A stretch of 64,000 bases of DNA from an uncultured Finegoldia sp. (GTDB taxonomy: Bacteria > Bacillota > Clostridia > Tissierellales > Peptoniphilaceae), in contig NZ_CAMXVC010000001.1 of assembly GCF_947252345.1 (NCBI RefSeq), positions 67,597 through 131,596 on the forward strand, written 5' to 3'. This document shows positions 45,932 to 54,551 of this stretch, piece after piece (position 1 is the stretch's first letter; each line of letters starts with the position of its first letter). The notes beneath the pieces were generated by a model. It was not told where the DNA came from, did not search any database, and saw only the letters and a program-made list of their open reading frames with translations. Made by a program: the position numbers and the translations under genes.

Positions 45932-46774
45932 ATGTCAAAAAATAATCAAAGTAAAAGATTAACTAAACAACACAAACAATCACATGGTGTTATTGGTATA
46001 TTCGGTGATGAAGCAAAAAAGCATGACTTGTCAGTAGGGCAAATATCAAAAATAGTATTGGAAAAATTAGAAGAAAAATATCCAGAATTAACATTTAGAT
46101 ATAGAAGAAGTATAAGAAAATCAGAAATAAATAAATCTTTACAAAATTTAGATAGCGAGCTCGGTCAAATATTATTCATAGAAAACTCTAGAATAGAACC
46201 TGATGGTGGAATAATAGAGGTAAAAGATGATGAAAACAATTGGAGAGTTGTTTTAGTATCTGAAGCGAAATTTCAAGGCAAAGATATAGAAAATATTAAA
46301 AATGGAATACTTGTCGGAAAAAATAAGAACCAAGACTTGATGGAAGGTGGAAACGCAATAGAACGCTCATATAAAAACATATCAGAAATAGGGAATTTTA
46401 TGTTATCTGAATCTCACTTTCCTTATGTTATTTTCTTGGAAGGTTCAAATTTTTTGACCAAAACTATAGAAGTTACGAGACCAGATGGTCGTATAGTCGT
46501 TCTAAGTTATAATTCAGGAAAATTAAACAGATTGGACAGGCTAACCGCAGCAAACTATGGAATGCCATTTAATACTAATCTTTGTATAAACAAAATTATA
46601 AAAAAAGATGATAAATTATTTATGCTTCAAGCTGCATCCATGTATACAAAAGGTGATGGTAGCAGCTGGACTAATGAAGAAATGTTTGAAATTTTAATGG
46701 ATATTGCCCAGACATCGTTAAAGATGTTAGGTAGGGATATATTTATTCAGATTACAAATAAAAGGGGAAATTAA
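45932..46774 (+). CDS. EcoRI-type type II restriction endonuclease (GAATTC predicted)
   Basis: 280 residues, nearly the same length as EcoRI (277) and collinear with it. The catalytic residues fall at the same numbers: Asp91 (PDGGIIEVKDD), Glu111 and Lys113 (VSEAKFQGKD). The recognition helix GNAIERSYKNISEI keeps Glu144 and Arg145, and NRLDRLTAANYGMP the Arg200 region. Recognition of GAATTC is therefore predicted with good confidence. SD AAGGAGAAG. The methylase gene starts seven bases after the stop. Confidence 0.95.
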   Translation: MSKNNQSKRLTKQHKQSHGVIGIFGDEAKKHDLSVGQISKIVLEKLEEKYPELTFRYRRSIRKSEINKSLQNLDSELGQILFIENSRIEPDGGIIEVKDDENNWRVVLVSEAKFQGKDIENIKNGILVGKNKNQDLMEGGNAIERSYKNISEIGNFMLSESHFPYVIFLEGSNFLTKTIEVTRPDGRIVVLSYNSGKLNRLDRLTAANYGMPFNTNLCINKIIKKDDKLFMLQAASMYTKGDGSSWTNEEMFEILMDIAQTSLKMLGRDIFIQITNKRGN

Positions 46775-46780
46775 TTATTC

Positions 46781-47764
46781 ATGAGAAATAACAGTAACGA
46801 TTTTTTAAGAAAAGCAAAAAAGAATAAGAATGATGAATTTTACACGCAAATGGTAGATATACAGAGAGAGTTAGAATACTATACAAATCAATTTAACTCT
46901 AAAATTGTATACTGCAATTGTGATGACCCTACAAGGAGTAATTTTTATAAATTTTTTGCAGAAAATTTCCACAAGCTTGGGTTGAAAAAGCTGATATCTT
47001 CTTGCTATGTTGAAAATGAAATCAATCTTTTAAATTTCAATAAAAAGCACTTTGCCAGTGGGTTTTACTATGAATATACGGGTAAAAAAGAGGAAAAATT
47101 GATACCAACTAAATATGATTTAATACCTTTTAGAGGTGATGGAGATTTTCGAAGTCAAGAGAGCATCGAACTTTTAAAAAAAAGTGATGTTGTGGTCACT
47201 AATCCACCATTTTCATTGTTCAGAGAACACATTGAACAAATAATGAAATACGACAAAGAATTTCTTGTTATTGGAAATATCAATGCAATCACTTATAAAA
47301 GCATTTTCAATTTGATACAACACAATAAGGCTTGGATGGGAGTGAATATGGGAAGGGGAATATCCGGATTCATAGTCCCAGAGTATTATGAATTATATGG
47401 AACAGAAACGAAGATAGATGATGAAGGAAATAGGATAATCTCAACTAACAATAACTTATGGTTGACAAATTTAGATAACGAAAAACGACACACAGATATA
47501 CCGTTGACCCAGACATATAATGGAAACGAAACAATGTATCCAAAATATGACAATTACGATGGAATAAACGTGAATAAAACTGTTGACATACCCAAAGATT
47601 ACAACGGGGCAATGGGCGTTCCTATTACATTTCTTCATAAATTCAATCCCGAACAATTTGAAATAATAAAATTCAGAAAGGGAAATGACAACAAGGACTT
47701 ATCGGTCGATGGAAGATGTCCTTATTTTAGAATTTTGATAAAAAATAAAAGACCCAATATTTAA
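46781..47764 (+). CDS. EcoRI-type adenine-N6 DNA methyltransferase
   Basis: 327 residues, close in length and order to M.EcoRI. Start region KKNKNDEFYTQ, the YCNCDDP and GDGDFRS segments, catalytic NPPF in VVTNPPFSLF, and the target region NRIISTNNNLWLTNL. It should methylate the second A of GAATTC and protect host sites, several of which occur in this window (for example 4478, 8999, 49715). Order R then M matches the E. coli plasmid system. Confidence 0.95.
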   Translation: MRNNSNDFLRKAKKNKNDEFYTQMVDIQRELEYYTNQFNSKIVYCNCDDPTRSNFYKFFAENFHKLGLKKLISSCYVENEINLLNFNKKHFASGFYYEYTGKKEEKLIPTKYDLIPFRGDGDFRSQESIELLKKSDVVVTNPPFSLFREHIEQIMKYDKEFLVIGNINAITYKSIFNLIQHNKAWMGVNMGRGISGFIVPEYYELYGTETKIDDEGNRIISTNNNLWLTNLDNEKRHTDIPLTQTYNGNETMYPKYDNYDGINVNKTVDIPKDYNGAMGVPITFLHKFNPEQFEIIKFRKGNDNKDLSVDGRCPYFRILIKNKRPNI

Positions 47765-48269
47765 AATGAAAAACAAAAAACTTATCGACAAAATTTACAT
47801 CAAAAACTGCGAGAACAAACCTCGTAGTTTTTTTTATTTCCACAAAATAAAAATTTTTGTGGATAACTTTTATCCACAACGCATTCAAAATTTAAAATAT
47901 TAAACCTAAATTGGGGATAAGTTTTAAAAAATTTTCCTTTATTTATTAAAATTTTTAATAAATTTGTAATCAAAGATATGATTTGCTATAATTAAATTAT
48001 AAAAAAGTATGAAAAGTACGCATTTATTAACAAATTGTGGATAAGTTGTGGATAATATGTTAATTCTTGTTTTGAAACTTAACGAATTTACTGTATTTTC
48101 TAATTTTATATCCACAATTATTTTTCTACAAATTATTGTGGATAAGTTGTGCAAATGTGAATAAATTATAAATTTTTTTTGTTTATTTTGAAATTTAGCT
48201 GTTTATTTTATGTGGATAACTTATCATTTTGTGGACAAATATGTTGATAACTGCAATTTGAGGTGAAAA
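47765..48269 (+). other. oriC: Replication origin region, part 1 (oriC1, upstream of dnaA)
   Basis: 505 bases, no gene. Exact DnaA boxes TTATCCACA (either strand) at 47858-47866, 47870-47878, 48036-48044, 48047-48055, 48137-48145 and 48211-48219; one-mismatch boxes at 48108-48116 and 48230-48238. Very AT-rich spacers. A small hairpin near 47806-47833 may terminate the methylase transcript. Gene orientation switches here from mostly minus to all plus. Confidence 0.92.
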
Positions 48270-49724
48270 ATGACCGATAAAGATGAAATCTGGTTAAAAA
48301 TTTCCAACACATTCAAGCAAGAAATGTCGGATTTGAATTTCAATACGTGGATTGCTCCGTTACAGCCTCTTTATTTGACAAACACAGAATTTATTTTGCT
48401 GTCACCAAATAGATTTACCAAAAAAACAATCTACAATAAATACTACGATGACATTCAAAAATATTTCGACTTCATCAGCAATGTCAAAAGAAAAGTCGTG
48501 ATTATCGACCGCTACGAGATGGACAATTACAAAAGCGAACAATCAATTCAACAACAAAATCTCGACGGTCAAAGTTCATTGCTTGTAAATGAAAAAATTT
48601 CTGCGTCTACTGACGATTTGAAAACATACAATTCAACACCAGAACAACAGACAACCGAACAAGAGGATGACAACGAGATAGCACATTACGGTAACAATCT
48701 CATAAGCAAGTACAAATTCGAGACCTTCGTCAAGGGCAAGAACAACGAGCTTGCACTTGCAGCGGCTCTTGCTGTTGCACAAAATCCTGCAACAGCTTAC
48801 AATCCTTTGTTTATTCATGGTAAAGCTGGGCTTGGCAAGACCCATTTGATGCACGCTATAGCTCATGAAATACTTAAAAATAACCCTAAGGCTAGGGTAA
48901 TCTACACGACTAGTGAATCTTTTACAAACGAGCTTATTTCTTCTATTGGGGACAAGTCGACTAAGAAAAATTCACAGTTTAGGAAAAAATATCGAAACAT
49001 TGACGTTTTGTTGATAGACGACATACAATTTATCGCTGGAAAGCAAGGTACGCAGGAGGAATTTTTCCACACGTTCAACGAGTTGTACAACCACAACAAG
49101 CAGATAATTCTGTCGAGTGATAGACCTCCTAAGGAAATCAAAACGCTAGAAGAAAGGCTTGTATCTCGTTTTGAGTGGGGGCTTATGGCGGATATTCAAC
49201 CGCCGGATTATGAGACAAGAGTTGCGATTGTCAACGAGTATCTCGAACGCAACAACACTTCTCTGAATCCTGAAATCATCGACTACATTGCGATGAATGT
49301 TAAGAGCAATATTCGTGAATTAGAGGGCGCTGTGATGAATGTAGTTGGTCAGAAAACTCTGATAGGCGATGGAAATATAACGTTGGATTTGGCAAAAAAC
49401 GTGCTCAAACAACTCATCGCCGAGACAAAACTCAGACCTGTAACTATTGATATTATCATTGAGTGTGTCTGCGATAGATACAACGTGACGATAGAGGATT
49501 TGCTTTCGAAGAAAAGGTCGAAGCAAATCGCATATCCAAGGCAGATTGCGATGTATGTAGCTAGAAGACTTCTCGACATTTCGCTTGTGAATATAGCGAG
49601 CAGTTTCGGGAAAGACCACTCGACTGTTATGCACGGAATCAAGAAAATCGAGACGGATATCAAGAAAAACTCCGAATTTAACGAGGAAATTGACAACCTA
49701 ATCAACTTCATCCAGAATTCTTAA
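48270..49724 (+). CDS. dnaA: Chromosomal replication initiator DnaA
   Basis: 484 residues. Domain I (LNFNTWIAPLQPL), a Gln/Thr-rich domain II linker (about 95-140), AAA+ domain III (GKAGLGKTHLMHAI, LLIDDIQFIAGK) and the domain IV box-binding helix (SFGKDHSTVMHGIKKIE). Opens the origin at the DnaA boxes on either side of the gene. SD GAGGTGAAAA. Confidence 0.98.
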   Translation: MTDKDEIWLKISNTFKQEMSDLNFNTWIAPLQPLYLTNTEFILLSPNRFTKKTIYNKYYDDIQKYFDFISNVKRKVVIIDRYEMDNYKSEQSIQQQNLDGQSSLLVNEKISASTDDLKTYNSTPEQQTTEQEDDNEIAHYGNNLISKYKFETFVKGKNNELALAAALAVAQNPATAYNPLFIHGKAGLGKTHLMHAIAHEILKNNPKARVIYTTSESFTNELISSIGDKSTKKNSQFRKKYRNIDVLLIDDIQFIAGKQGTQEEFFHTFNELYNHNKQIILSSDRPPKEIKTLEERLVSRFEWGLMADIQPPDYETRVAIVNEYLERNNTSLNPEIIDYIAMNVKSNIRELEGAVMNVVGQKTLIGDGNITLDLAKNVLKQLIAETKLRPVTIDIIIECVCDRYNVTIEDLLSKKRSKQIAYPRQIAMYVARRLLDISLVNIASSFGKDHSTVMHGIKKIETDIKKNSEFNEEIDNLINFIQNS

Positions 49725-50011
49725 TTTATTAAACAAAAAAATGTGGATAAATTAATTTAAGATATTTTCTATCCACATTTGAATATGAATAAGTATGTGG
49801 ATAATTTGTTGATAACTTTAAAGTGATGATGTAGTTTTGTTAAATGTTGAAAGTGTTGATAAAAGTGGATTTTACCCCAAGTGTATTAACAGCCTTATCC
49901 CGATGAATAATGTTGAAATATTCAAATAAAACCTACTTATCCACAATACAAACACACCTACTACTACTATTACTAACTATTATTATTATTTTTATAAACG
50001 AAAGGTAAAAT
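49725..50011 (+). other. oriC: Replication origin region, part 2 (oriC2, DnaA-trio unwinding site)
   Basis: 287 bases between dnaA and dnaN. DnaA boxes at 49742-49750, 49796-49804 and 49937-49945 (exact), 49769-49777 (one mismatch). After the last box comes a run of TAC/TAT/TTA triplets (49959-49993), the pattern of DnaA-trios that guide strand opening in B. subtilis. This is the probable unwinding point of a bipartite origin. Confidence 0.85.
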
Positions 50012-51106
50012 ATGAAATTAAAAATAGCCCAAAAAGAATTATTAAAACACATCAATATTGCTCAAAAGGCTGTGTCGTCCAGGACTACTATTCAGATATT
50101 GGAGGGAATATTGTTCATAGCTGAAGAAAAATGGCTACGACTTGTCGCTACCGATTTGGAGCTTATCGTCGACACGAGAGCGATTGGTGAAATTTACGAG
50201 CAAGGTCAAGTGGTCATCAATTCTTCGATGATTGGAAATATAATAAGAAAGCTTCCCGACAGCGATATATATATAGAAGTTCAAAACAACAACATCAATA
50301 TAAAATGTGAATCGACTGAGTTCAACATTCAAGGACAAGACTCGAACGAGTTTCCATCTCTTCCTTATATAGATAAGGAAAATACTTTTACACTTGAGCA
50401 ATCCGAATTAAAAGATGCGATAAGAAAAACTTCTTTTGCGACTAGTATGGATCAGACTAGGCCGGATTTGACAGGGGTGTTGTTCAATATTTTTAATGAC
50501 AGGATAGAATTTGTAGCGCTTGACGGTTACAGAGTTGCCCTCGACAAATTGTCGAATGTGAGTGATTTTGAAATGAAGGCCATCGTTCCATCGAGAGGGC
50601 TCAACGAAGTCTACAAGATTTTGGAAGAAGGTGAGATAACTCTCAGCATTATATCTTCCAATATTATTTTCAAATTGGAGAACACCGACGTGTATTCGAG
50701 ACTTATCGACGGGCAGTACATTGATTACAACCAAGTTATGAAACAAGATTACTCGACAGTTGTGACGATTGGAAAAAGAGATTTGCAGATGGCTTTGGAG
50801 AGAGCATCTCTGATGGCGAAAGAGGACAAGGCGAACTTGGTCAAGTTGGATTTCAATGACAACCAACTTCACATCTCATCGAACACGGACATTGGAAAGG
50901 TGGACGAGTATGTCAAATGCGAGATAGGCGGAGATGATTTGATGATTGCATTCAACGCGAAGTATTTGCTTGACGGACTAAAAGTTATCGACGATGAGGA
51001 CATAACGCTCAATATGAGTGGTTCGCTCAGACCGATGGTTTTTCGTGCGTTAAATGACGATAGTTTCACATATCTTGTTCTTCCTGTAAAATTAGCACAG
51101 AGGTAG
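50012..51106 (+). CDS. dnaN: DNA polymerase III beta clamp
   Basis: 364 residues, three-domain sliding clamp, with PALRPMVFRALNDDSF-like C-terminus and final LPVKLAQR typical of Firmicute clamps. Ring tethering the polymerase to DNA. SD AACGAAAGG. Confidence 0.97.
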   Translation: MKLKIAQKELLKHINIAQKAVSSRTTIQILEGILFIAEEKWLRLVATDLELIVDTRAIGEIYEQGQVVINSSMIGNIIRKLPDSDIYIEVQNNNINIKCESTEFNIQGQDSNEFPSLPYIDKENTFTLEQSELKDAIRKTSFATSMDQTRPDLTGVLFNIFNDRIEFVALDGYRVALDKLSNVSDFEMKAIVPSRGLNEVYKILEEGEITLSIISSNIIFKLENTDVYSRLIDGQYIDYNQVMKQDYSTVVTIGKRDLQMALERASLMAKEDKANLVKLDFNDNQLHISSNTDIGKVDEYVKCEIGGDDLMIAFNAKYLLDGLKVIDDEDITLNMSGSLRPMVFRALNDDSFTYLVLPVKLAQR

Positions 51107-51108
51107 AA

Positions 51109-51315
51109 ATGATAGAAATTAAAATAGAATCAGAATTTATAAAATTGGAGCAGTTTTTGAAATTCGCATCGATAGCACAGACCGGTGGAATGGCAAAAGA
51201 GTTGATTAAATCATCTATGGTTAAAGTAAATGGACAGACTGAGATTAGACGAGGCAAAAAGCTTTATCCGAAAGATGTTGTGGAATTTGAAGGAAAAGAG
51301 TATATAGTTGAGTAA
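51109..51315 (+). CDS. rlbA: S4-domain RNA-binding protein RlbA/YaaA
   Basis: 68 residues, S4 fold (LEQFLKFASIAQTGGMAKELI, VKVNGQTEIRRGKKLYPKDVV). Always between dnaN and recF in Firmicutes; linked to ribosome assembly. Starts two bases after dnaN and overlaps recF by one base. Confidence 0.93.
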   Translation: MIEIKIESEFIKLEQFLKFASIAQTGGMAKELIKSSMVKVNGQTEIRRGKKLYPKDVVEFEGKEYIVE

Positions 51316-52382
51316 TGTTCGTTAAAAATTTAAAATTATATAATTACAGGAATTTCTGTGAGATAAAATTGGATTTTTGCGAAGGTCTCAATCTTATTGT
51401 AGGCAGAAATGCCTCGGGCAAGACTAATATTTTGGAAAGCATAAATGTGGCGTTGAAGGCGAAAAGTTTCAAAACCAACTCCAACTCGCACCTCATCAGG
51501 TTTGGCGAAGATGAGGCGAGGATTGTGATGGAGGTAAATGACGATGGCTACGAGGACAAGATAGACATCACCATCAAAAACGACGAGAAAATCCTCAACG
51601 TCAACGAAGCTTTTGTGAACACAATCAAAGAGTACAACGAGTATTTCGAGTGCATTGTTTTCGTGCCGGATGATTTGAAGATAATAAAAGAATCGAAGTC
51701 ACTCAGGAGGAAATTCTTGGACGAGTCGATAAGTGGTGTCGACAAGACTTACAAGAAGACGATAAAACAGTATAATCAGGTTCTCGATGAGAGAAACAAA
51801 CTCATCAAAAATCACCGCTACAACAGTTATTTCAACGAACAGTTGAAGGCGTTGAATATTCAGCTGTCAGATTTTGGCTCATACATTATGCACAGGAGAA
51901 AAAGCTATGTCGAAAGGCTGGAGTTGATTGCAAAAAACATCTGCAATACTCTCAGCGACGACAACGATATGTTGTATTTGGACAATAATTTTACGGTTGA
52001 ATACGTGGAGGATATGACCAATCAGAAAAACACATATTACAAAGCGTTGAGGGATATTATCGAGAAGGATTTGGAAAATAGGCAGACAAACTTAGGTATC
52101 CACAGAGATGATTTGGATATAATGATAAACGACAGACCGGCTAAGTATTTTGCATCACAAGCGCAGATAAGAACTGCTGTATTATCAATGAAGCTTGCAC
52201 AGTTGGATTTGAGTAGGTTCTACAACGATAGAATGCCGATTATTTTGTTGGATGATGTGTTCAGCGAACTCGACGATTACAGAATCAACTACATAATCAA
52301 ATACATCGAGGATTTCCAAGCTTTTTTGACGACTTCCGAGAGAAGCCCCGAAGGCTTGTATACGATAAGAATAGGTGATTGA
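51315..52382 (+). CDS. recF: DNA replication and repair protein RecF
   Basis: 355 residues. Walker A GRNASGKTNILESI, signature region QAQIRTAVLSMKLAQL, and Walker B ILLDDVFSELD. Helps RecR/RecO load RecA at gaps. Confidence 0.97.
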   Translation: MFVKNLKLYNYRNFCEIKLDFCEGLNLIVGRNASGKTNILESINVALKAKSFKTNSNSHLIRFGEDEARIVMEVNDDGYEDKIDITIKNDEKILNVNEAFVNTIKEYNEYFECIVFVPDDLKIIKESKSLRRKFLDESISGVDKTYKKTIKQYNQVLDERNKLIKNHRYNSYFNEQLKALNIQLSDFGSYIMHRRKSYVERLELIAKNICNTLSDDNDMLYLDNNFTVEYVEDMTNQKNTYYKALRDIIEKDLENRQTNLGIHRDDLDIMINDRPAKYFASQAQIRTAVLSMKLAQLDLSRFYNDRMPIILLDDVFSELDDYRINYIIKYIEDFQAFLTTSERSPEGLYTIRIGD

Positions 52383-52383
52383 T

Positions 52384-52629
52384 ATGTATTTGGATATTGG
52401 AAACAATAGACTTTTAGATGAAAATGAAATTATAGCTGTCATCAACGTGAACGACAAATTTTTTGATGGATTTGAAAAAAACGACTTGGAGTTTAGCAAA
52501 AAAATAGTTTATCTAAACGAAGATGAGGACATAACGGCAAGGTCGTTAGTAGTGACGGACAAGGGAGTTTATAAGTCGAATATTTCAGGAATGTATTTGA
52601 TGAATAACTTTATGAAAGGAATAGAATGA
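52384..52629 (+). CDS. remB: RemB/YaaB-like protein (DUF370)
   Basis: 81 residues, MYLDIGNNRLLDENEIIAVI at the start, as in RemB/YaaB between recF and gyrB. In B. subtilis it takes part in control of matrix genes. ATG 52384 follows AGGTG; the GTG nine bases earlier lies in that site. Overlaps gyrB by four bases. Confidence 0.85.
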   Translation: MYLDIGNNRLLDENEIIAVINVNDKFFDGFEKNDLEFSKKIVYLNEDEDITARSLVVTDKGVYKSNISGMYLMNNFMKGIE

Positions 52630-54542
52630 AGAAAAACAGAGAATATACTGCAGAGCAGATTACAGTATTAGAAGGATTGGAGCCAGTTAGAGTAAGACCG
52701 GGAATGTATATCGGTTCTACCGACGAAAAAGGTCTACACCATTTGGTGTACGAAGTTGTTGACAACTCGATTGACGAAGCGTTGGCTGGCGTGTGTGATT
52801 TGATTAAAGTTACAATTAAAAAAGACAACACTATAATAGTTGAAGATGACGGCTCGGGTATTCCGGTAGAAACGCACCCAAAGACCGGCAAGTCAACATT
52901 GGAAACTGTACTTACAGTGCTTCACGCAGGTGGTAAATTTTCAAACGACGCTTATCAATACTCGGGAGGGCTTCACGGAGTTGGGGTTAGCTGTGTAAAT
53001 GCTTTAAGTACATACCTTATTGCGAGAGTTAAGAGAGACGGCAAGATGTACGAGCAACGTTTCGAAAAGGGAAAAACTGTAAGTGAACTTACGGTCATCA
53101 AAGAAAACGTGCGTGGAACTGGTACTACGATAGAATTTTTGGCAGATGACACTATTTTTGAAACGCTCAACTACGACAAAAGTGTACTCGCCAAGAGATT
53201 TCGTGAGATGGCATTTCTCAACAAAGGCGTCAAGATAGAATTTTCCGACGAGAGAGAAGGCTACAAGGAATTGTTCCACTACGAAGGAGGCATCAAATCA
53301 TTTGTAGAATACCTCAACAAATCCAAAAAACCACTCGAACACGAAGTTATGTATATCGAAGGGCAAAAGGACACGACAAAAGTTGAGATAGCTATGCAAT
53401 ACACTGAAAGCTACAACGAAACGATAGTTTCCTTCACTAACAACATCAAAACAATTGACGGTGGAACGCACGTTGTGGGATTCAAATCGGCACTCACTCG
53501 TGCACTCAACGACTACGCTCGTGACAAAAACATATTAAAAGAAAAAGACGACAACTTATCAGGAGACGACGTCAGAGAAGGAATCACGGCTGTAGTGTCG
53601 GTCAAGCTGAACAACCCACAATTCGAAGGACAAACCAAGGGCAAACTCGGCAACTCCGAAGCGAGAACAGTCGTAGATGGCGTTGTGTACGAGCATTTGA
53701 GTTTTTATTTTGAAGAAAACCCAAAAATAGTCAGAACAATCATTCAAAAAGCGTTGGCATCGCAAAAAGCAAGACTCGCCGCTAGACGTGCGAGGGATTT
53801 GGTGCGCAAGAAATCCGTACTAGACAACACGACACTTCCTGGAAAACTTGCTGACTGCCAAAGCTCGGACATCGAATACAACGAAATCTTCCTAGTCGAA
53901 GGGGATTCTGCCGGTGGTTCTGCAAAAGGTGGCAGGGACAACAAATTCCAAGCTATTTTGCCATTGAGAGGTAAAATCTTGAACGTCGAAAAGGCACACC
54001 TCGAAAGAGTTCTAAATTCAGAAGAAATCAAAGCGATGATAACCGCATTTGGAACGGGAATCGGCAAAAACTTCGACATCAGCAAACTTCGCTACGGCAA
54101 GATTGTGATAATGACCGATGCCGACGTCGACGGAGCACACATCAGAACACTACTACTTACATTCTTGTATAGATTTATGAAGCCACTAGTGGAAAAAGGC
54201 CACGTCTACATCGCACAGCCACCACTTTACGGAATCATCAAAGGTGTCAAGGTAATGGAATACTGCTACACAGAACAAGAATTGGAAGAAGCGTTGGAAA
54301 AATACGGCGAAAGAAACAACATCAAAGTTCAAAGATACAAAGGTCTTGGTGAAATGAACGCAGAACAGTTGTGGGATACAACGATGAATCCCGAACACAG
54401 AGTTCTAATCAGAGTCGAAATTGACGGAGAAGATGAGAACGAAATCGACAACACATTCGACGTCTTAATGGGCGACAACGTAGAACCAAGAAGACAATTC
54501 ATAGAGCAAAACGCTGTATATGCACAAAACATTGATGCTTAG
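52626..54542 (+). CDS. gyrB: DNA gyrase subunit B
   Basis: 638 residues. GHKL ATPase (EVVDNSIDEALAG, DDGSGIP, GGLHGVGVSCVNALS), TOPRIM (EGDSAGGSAKGGRD, DADVDGAHIRTLLL) and a C-terminal GyrA-binding part (QRYKGLGEMNAEQLW). Normal length. Confidence 0.98.
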   Translation: MKKNREYTAEQITVLEGLEPVRVRPGMYIGSTDEKGLHHLVYEVVDNSIDEALAGVCDLIKVTIKKDNTIIVEDDGSGIPVETHPKTGKSTLETVLTVLHAGGKFSNDAYQYSGGLHGVGVSCVNALSTYLIARVKRDGKMYEQRFEKGKTVSELTVIKENVRGTGTTIEFLADDTIFETLNYDKSVLAKRFREMAFLNKGVKIEFSDEREGYKELFHYEGGIKSFVEYLNKSKKPLEHEVMYIEGQKDTTKVEIAMQYTESYNETIVSFTNNIKTIDGGTHVVGFKSALTRALNDYARDKNILKEKDDNLSGDDVREGITAVVSVKLNNPQFEGQTKGKLGNSEARTVVDGVVYEHLSFYFEENPKIVRTIIQKALASQKARLAARRARDLVRKKSVLDNTTLPGKLADCQSSDIEYNEIFLVEGDSAGGSAKGGRDNKFQAILPLRGKILNVEKAHLERVLNSEEIKAMITAFGTGIGKNFDISKLRYGKIVIMTDADVDGAHIRTLLLTFLYRFMKPLVEKGHVYIAQPPLYGIIKGVKVMEYCYTEQELEEALEKYGERNNIKVQRYKGLGEMNAEQLWDTTMNPEHRVLIRVEIDGEDENEIDNTFDVLMGDNVEPRRQFIEQNAVYAQNIDA

Positions 54543-54551
54543 GAGAATAAA

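Noticed and set aside
47765..48269. Small minus-strand open frame across the region upstream of dnaA
   Set aside because: It crosses the DnaA boxes, has no ribosome site and has composition of non-coding AT-rich DNA.
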